A DNA stretch of 64,000 nucleotides from Gemmataceae bacterium. GTDB lineage: Bacteria > Planctomycetota > Planctomycetia > Gemmatales > Gemmataceae. This document shows, one piece after another, positions 60,473-64,000 of the stretch. The stretch's first letter is position 1. Each line of letters opens with the position of its first letter. A program made the translations under genes and the position numbers. The notes beneath the pieces are model-generated. The model was given only the letters and a program-made list of their open reading frames with translations, ran no database searches and was not told where the DNA came from. The stretch spans positions 62,001 to 126,000 of the forward strand of contig JALHPZ010000008.1 in NCBI GenBank assembly GCA_022842245.1, in the 5' to 3' direction.

Positions 60473-63232
60473 ATGCGTTCGCTGGTTGTCTCGATTCTGG
60501 TGTTGATCGGGTCGCGCGTGGTCGCGGCCGAGCCGAAAGTCGATGTCGAATACTTCGAGAAGACGGTTCGGCCGTTGCTCGTCGAGCGCTGCCAGAAGTG
60601 CCATTCGGCGAAGAAGGCGAAAGGCGGGTTGGACCTCTCGACGAAGGCTGGATTCCTTGCCGGTGGGGACACCGGACCGCTCGTCGACAAGGCGAAGCCG
60701 GAGGCGAGCAAGTTCCTCGCGGTGATCCGGTACGACGGCGACGTGAAGATGCCGGAGAACGGCAAGCTGCCAGACACGGAAATCGCGATCTTCACGAAGT
60801 GGATCGCAGGCGGCGCTCCATGGCCGGACGACGGAACGAAGTCGGTCGAAAAGACTTTCGACTTGCACGGCCGCGCGGCGAAGCACTGGTCGTTCCAGCC
60901 GATCGTTCCCGGCAACGCCGACATCGATCGCGCGATCCGTATTCCGCTCGAAGCCGCCGGGCTGAAACCCGCGCCGCCGGCTCTGCCCGAAAAACTCCTG
61001 CGGCGACTCTTCTTCGATGTCACGGGCCTGCCGCCAACGCCGGAAGATCTCGCAGCTTTCAAGATCGAGCAGTATGAATCCATTGTCGACAAACTCCTCG
61101 CATCGCCGCAGTACGGAGTGCGCTGGGCACGGCACTGGTTGGATCTGGCCCGCTATGCCGAGACCCGCGGCCACGAGTTCGATTTCGAAATCCCGGACGC
61201 CTGGCGCTATCGCGATTACGTCGTTCAGGCGCTGAACGACAACCTGCCTTACGATCGCTTCGTGAAGGAACAAGTGGCCGGCGATCTGCTACCCCCACGT
61301 TGGAACCAGGTTGGAAAGTGGAACGAATCGCTCATCGCCACCGGTTTCTGGCATCTGGGCGAAGGTGTGCATTCCCCCGTCGACGTGCGTCAAAACGAAG
61401 CCGACCGCATCGACAACATGATCGATGTGTTCGGCAAGACGTTTCTCGGCCTGACCATTTCGTGCGCCCGATGCCACGATCACAAGTTCGATCCGATCTC
61501 GACCGCCGACTATTACGCCCTCTATAGCATCCTCGGCAGTTCGCGCTTCAGCCAGCATTATGTCGGCGATCAGTCCGAGGTCGACGCGGTACTGAAGGAA
61601 CTCCGGGAATTGCGTCAGGTGAAGGTCGATCCTCCGAAAGACATTTCCGATGCCAAGGCCGATCCGGTGCTCGCGACGGAAGGCGTGTTGCGGGAATTGG
61701 GCCAACCGATTCCGGGCGGAGCCGCGGCCGTCGCGCAGTCGGAAACGTTTCGCGGCGATTGGAACAAGACCTGGTTCGTCGATGGGCCGGCTTTCCGCAC
61801 CGCCGCCGGCTATCCGCATAGCGGGCGGGACTCCGCGAATCTGGTCGGGGCACTGCGCTCGCCGACATTCGCGATCCCGTCGCGATATCTCGCGGTGCGT
61901 GTCGCGGGGAAGGGGGCACGGCTGCGATTGATCTTGAATCATTTGCAACTCATTCAAGATCCGATCTACGGTGGCCTCCGCCGCACCATCGATCACGGCG
62001 ACGAGTTCAAGTGGGTCGTCTTCGATCTGAAGATGTGGCCGGGACAATCCGCCTATCTCGAAGTGCTCGACGAAGGCCCCGGCTATGCGGCCGTGCGTGA
62101 ATTTCGGTTTTGCGATGCGCCCCCAAAGGACGGGGCGAAGGAATCGTGCGATCCGGTTCCGGAGATTCCCAGGAACGACAAGCGGATCGTGGAACTGGAA
62201 TCGAAGCTGGCGGGTTGGGCGCGCTTGCGTGCCGCCGCAATGGTCGAGGGCACCGGTCGGAACGAACGCGTTTTCATCCGCGGCAATCCGAAGACGCCCG
62301 GCCCGGAAGTCGAACGGCGGTTCCTCGAAGCGCTGGCCGAAGGGAAGCTAAAGTCCCCGGAGACCGGCAGCGGGCGCAAGGAACTGGCCGAGGCGCTCGT
62401 CGATCCGAAGAATCCGCTCGTGGCGCGGGTGTTCGTGAACCGTGTCTGGCAGCATTACTTCGGTGTCGGACTCGTGCCTTCGCCCGATGATTTCGGCCAA
62501 CTCGGCATGCCGCCGACGCACCCCGAATTGCTGGACGCGCTCGCGGCCGAGTTCGTGCGAGATGGCTGGAACGTGAAGAAACTGCACCGGAAGATCCTGT
62601 TGAGCGAAACCTACCGCCAGTCGGCGCTGCCGCATCCGGACACGGCCGCGAAGATGGCGACGGCCGATCCGCAGAACAAGCTGCTCCACCGCGCGAACGT
62701 CAAACGGCTGGAAGCCGAAACGATTCGCGATGCGATGCTGGCGGTGTCCGGCCGTTTGAATCCGACGCTCGGCGGCCCCGGCGTGATGCCGCACCTGACG
62801 GAATTCACCATCGGCCGCGGTCGACCCGGTGCCAGCGGACCCGTCGATGGCGACGGACGCCGCAGCCTTTACCTGCAAGTCCGCCGGAACTTCATCAACC
62901 CGTTCTTCTCCGCGTTCGATTTCCCGACGCCGTTCACGGCCATCGGCCGGCGAAGCGTGTCAAACGTGCCGGCCCAGGCGCTCGTGATGCTGAACAATCC
63001 GTTCGTCGTTGCGGAAGCCGAGCGTTGGGCCAAAGACGAGTTGAAATCGCCCGACCACGCGCGGATCGGTCGAATGTATCGCAAGGCCTACGGCCGCGCG
63101 GTCACGCCGGCGGAACGCACGGCGGCGGAGGAATTCCTCCGCGAGCAAATCCCGTCGATCGGCGAGGCCCGCGCCTGGTCGGAACTGGCGCACGCGCTGT
63201 TCAATGCAAAGGAATTCGTATTCGTGGAGTAG
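60473..63232 (+). CDS. cytochrome-C (PSD1)/DUF1549/DUF1553 protein
   Basis: A 919-residue secreted protein related to the gene at 54656, without the LamG insert. Signal peptide (MRSLVVSILVLIGSRVVAA), CQKCH at 40-44 in the PSD1 segment, DUF1549 (about 140-350, with FDVTGLPPTPEDLAAF and RWARHWLDLARYAET), and DUF1553 (about 600-905, RVFVNRVWQHYFG). The ATG at 60473 begins the signal peptide; a start at 60428 adds 15 residues. Again no DUF1501 gene adjoins. Confidence 0.9.
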   Translation: MRSLVVSILVLIGSRVVAAEPKVDVEYFEKTVRPLLVERCQKCHSAKKAKGGLDLSTKAGFLAGGDTGPLVDKAKPEASKFLAVIRYDGDVKMPENGKLPDTEIAIFTKWIAGGAPWPDDGTKSVEKTFDLHGRAAKHWSFQPIVPGNADIDRAIRIPLEAAGLKPAPPALPEKLLRRLFFDVTGLPPTPEDLAAFKIEQYESIVDKLLASPQYGVRWARHWLDLARYAETRGHEFDFEIPDAWRYRDYVVQALNDNLPYDRFVKEQVAGDLLPPRWNQVGKWNESLIATGFWHLGEGVHSPVDVRQNEADRIDNMIDVFGKTFLGLTISCARCHDHKFDPISTADYYALYSILGSSRFSQHYVGDQSEVDAVLKELRELRQVKVDPPKDISDAKADPVLATEGVLRELGQPIPGGAAAVAQSETFRGDWNKTWFVDGPAFRTAAGYPHSGRDSANLVGALRSPTFAIPSRYLAVRVAGKGARLRLILNHLQLIQDPIYGGLRRTIDHGDEFKWVVFDLKMWPGQSAYLEVLDEGPGYAAVREFRFCDAPPKDGAKESCDPVPEIPRNDKRIVELESKLAGWARLRAAAMVEGTGRNERVFIRGNPKTPGPEVERRFLEALAEGKLKSPETGSGRKELAEALVDPKNPLVARVFVNRVWQHYFGVGLVPSPDDFGQLGMPPTHPELLDALAAEFVRDGWNVKKLHRKILLSETYRQSALPHPDTAAKMATADPQNKLLHRANVKRLEAETIRDAMLAVSGRLNPTLGGPGVMPHLTEFTIGRGRPGASGPVDGDGRRSLYLQVRRNFINPFFSAFDFPTPFTAIGRRSVSNVPAQALVMLNNPFVVAEAERWAKDELKSPDHARIGRMYRKAYGRAVTPAERTAAEEFLREQIPSIGEARAWSELAHALFNAKEFVFVE

Positions 63233-63298
63233 CGGCGGCTGTTCGTTTTCCGGCGCGACGGTTAGATCAACGGTATCTTCGTCGTGGGGCCGACACGC

Positions 63299-63922
63299 AT
63301 GATCCTCGTCGCGTTCCTCAACACGCTCCGGCTTGCAAAGCTCATCGAGGGCGCACTCGCCACGGTGGGCGCGTTTCTCGTCGGCTACGTCCTCGTCACG
63401 CTGCTCGGCTGGTGGTTCGACAAATACCTCCTCAAGCGCAAGTCCCCGGAGTTGCTACACCGCGTCTGTCGCCTGCTAGGCGGGTTGATCCTTGCGATCC
63501 TCGTAGCGTTGATGCTCTTCGGAGGCGGGGGCGGCAGCGGCGACGGCACGGGCGACGGCGCGGGCGCGGGCAAGGCCTCGCCCGGCCCGGCGTCCGATGC
63601 CGAATCGACCGACCCGAAAGCCGTGGCGGCGAAGGTGACCCCGCCCGTCGAGGTGCGCGTCCGCGTGCTCGTCCTTGGCGGCACGGACGTGAAGGACCAA
63701 AAGTTCTACGTGGTGGACGACGACTCCGCGCCGCTCGCCTTCGCCGACGCCAAGGCCGCGATTCAAAGGAAGAAGGACGCGACGGCGAAATCGGTCGGCC
63801 TCGAAATCCGTTTCCCGGTGCAGAACGCCCTGCCGCGGGATCACCCCGCGGTCGCTCAACTGGCGCGCTGGGCCGGCGAGGTCGCGGGTCTTACCGTTTC
63901 CTTTCCGGCCGAGGCGCCCTGA
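63299..63922 (+). CDS. membrane protein of unknown function with Gly-rich linker
   Basis: A 207-residue protein. Two hydrophobic segments near residues 20-45 and 58-75 are followed by a Gly/Asp/Ser-rich linker (GGGGGSGDGTGDGAGAG) and a C-terminal alpha/beta domain with VEVRVRVLVLGGTDVKDQKFYVVDDD. It resembles ExbD-type layouts only in general shape. It is followed 6 bp later by a P-loop gene on the same strand. Confidence 0.65.
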   Translation: MILVAFLNTLRLAKLIEGALATVGAFLVGYVLVTLLGWWFDKYLLKRKSPELLHRVCRLLGGLILAILVALMLFGGGGGSGDGTGDGAGAGKASPGPASDAESTDPKAVAAKVTPPVEVRVRVLVLGGTDVKDQKFYVVDDDSAPLAFADAKAAIQRKKDATAKSVGLEIRFPVQNALPRDHPAVAQLARWAGEVAGLTVSFPAEAP

Positions 63923-63928
63923 CGCGCC

Positions 63929-64000
63929 ATGCCCGCCTCGCCGCGAATCGTGTTCTTCGGCCTGCCGCTCACCGGCAAAACCGGCCTCCTGCATGCCTTC
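63929..64000 (+). CDS. P-loop NTPase, cut by the window end
   Basis: The first 24 residues include a Walker A motif, FFGLPLTGKTGLLHAF (GxxxxGKT), right after the ATG at 63929. The rest is outside the window, so the family (GTPase or other P-loop protein) cannot be decided. Confidence 0.6.
   Translation, partial: MPASPRIVFFGLPLTGKTGLLHAF

Noticed and set aside
1..64000. CRISPR arrays, tRNA and rRNA genes.
   Set aside because: None recognised: no regularly spaced identical repeats with unique spacers, and no cloverleaf or rRNA-like conserved sequence seen by eye.

Overview
The window looks like chromosome of a high-GC planctomycete, most likely of the Gemmata group (Gemmataceae). The support is the gene content: a DUF1559 prepilin-like protein, two cytochrome-C/DUF1549/DUF1553 surface proteins, a PVC-type heme-binding dehydrogenase, an ASPIC/UnbV (CRTAC1) protein, a transmembrane Ser/Thr kinase, and Kdo/LPS genes. 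Most of it reads as GC-rich coding DNA. No rRNA, tRNA or CRISPR array was recognised.

Layout. 1-4.5 kb: the end of a GT87 glycosyltransferase, a sulfate-binding protein and a fused CysT-CysW permease, with rex convergent. 4.6-11.4 kb: ribosomal S1-like protein, then a Kdo/LPS cluster (kdsD, kdsC and a 1174-residue LptC/LptA-position protein). 11.4-15.1 kb: an RpoD-like sigma factor and two unknown genes. 15.2-20.3 kb: an accessory island with a tyrosine-recombinase remnant, five small same-strand genes with repeats at their borders, two IS110-type 5' remnants, PIN and HNH gene fragments, and an intact toxin-antitoxin pair. 20.3-24.1 kb: an HNH endonuclease, a TPR-like protein and a polytopic membrane protein. 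24.2-31.8 kb: a Gld-type ABC system (ATPase, permease, GldG-like, DUF4340). 31.8-36.4 kb: a minus-strand run of PilZ, aldehyde dehydrogenase, phytanoyl-CoA dioxygenase, polyprenyl synthase, moaC and a small partner. 36.7-45.9 kb: DUF1559 protein, lipoproteins, a TPR-CRTAC1 pair, a tartrate/D-malate dehydrogenase-like enzyme, a MoxR ATPase and a secreted esterase. 45.9-49.3 kb: an ArsR-controlled persulfide/rhodanese module and a SprT-like metallopeptidase. 49.4-64 kb: a broken aspartic-protease-like gene, the PVC dehydrogenase, ndk, two PSD1-type proteins, the kinase fused to a DJ-1/PfpI domain, an MBL hydrolase, and a P-loop gene cut by the window end.

The most unusual points are the decayed integron-like island (15.4-19.3 kb), the transmembrane kinase with an extracytoplasmic DJ-1/PfpI domain lacking its usual cysteine (57.9-59.7 kb), a palindromic element forming an in-frame 28-codon insert in the PVC dehydrogenase, an AT-rich patch in that same gene, and heptanucleotide tandem repeats inside a PSD1 gene. 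Functions come from recognisable motifs and family knowledge; no database search was run.
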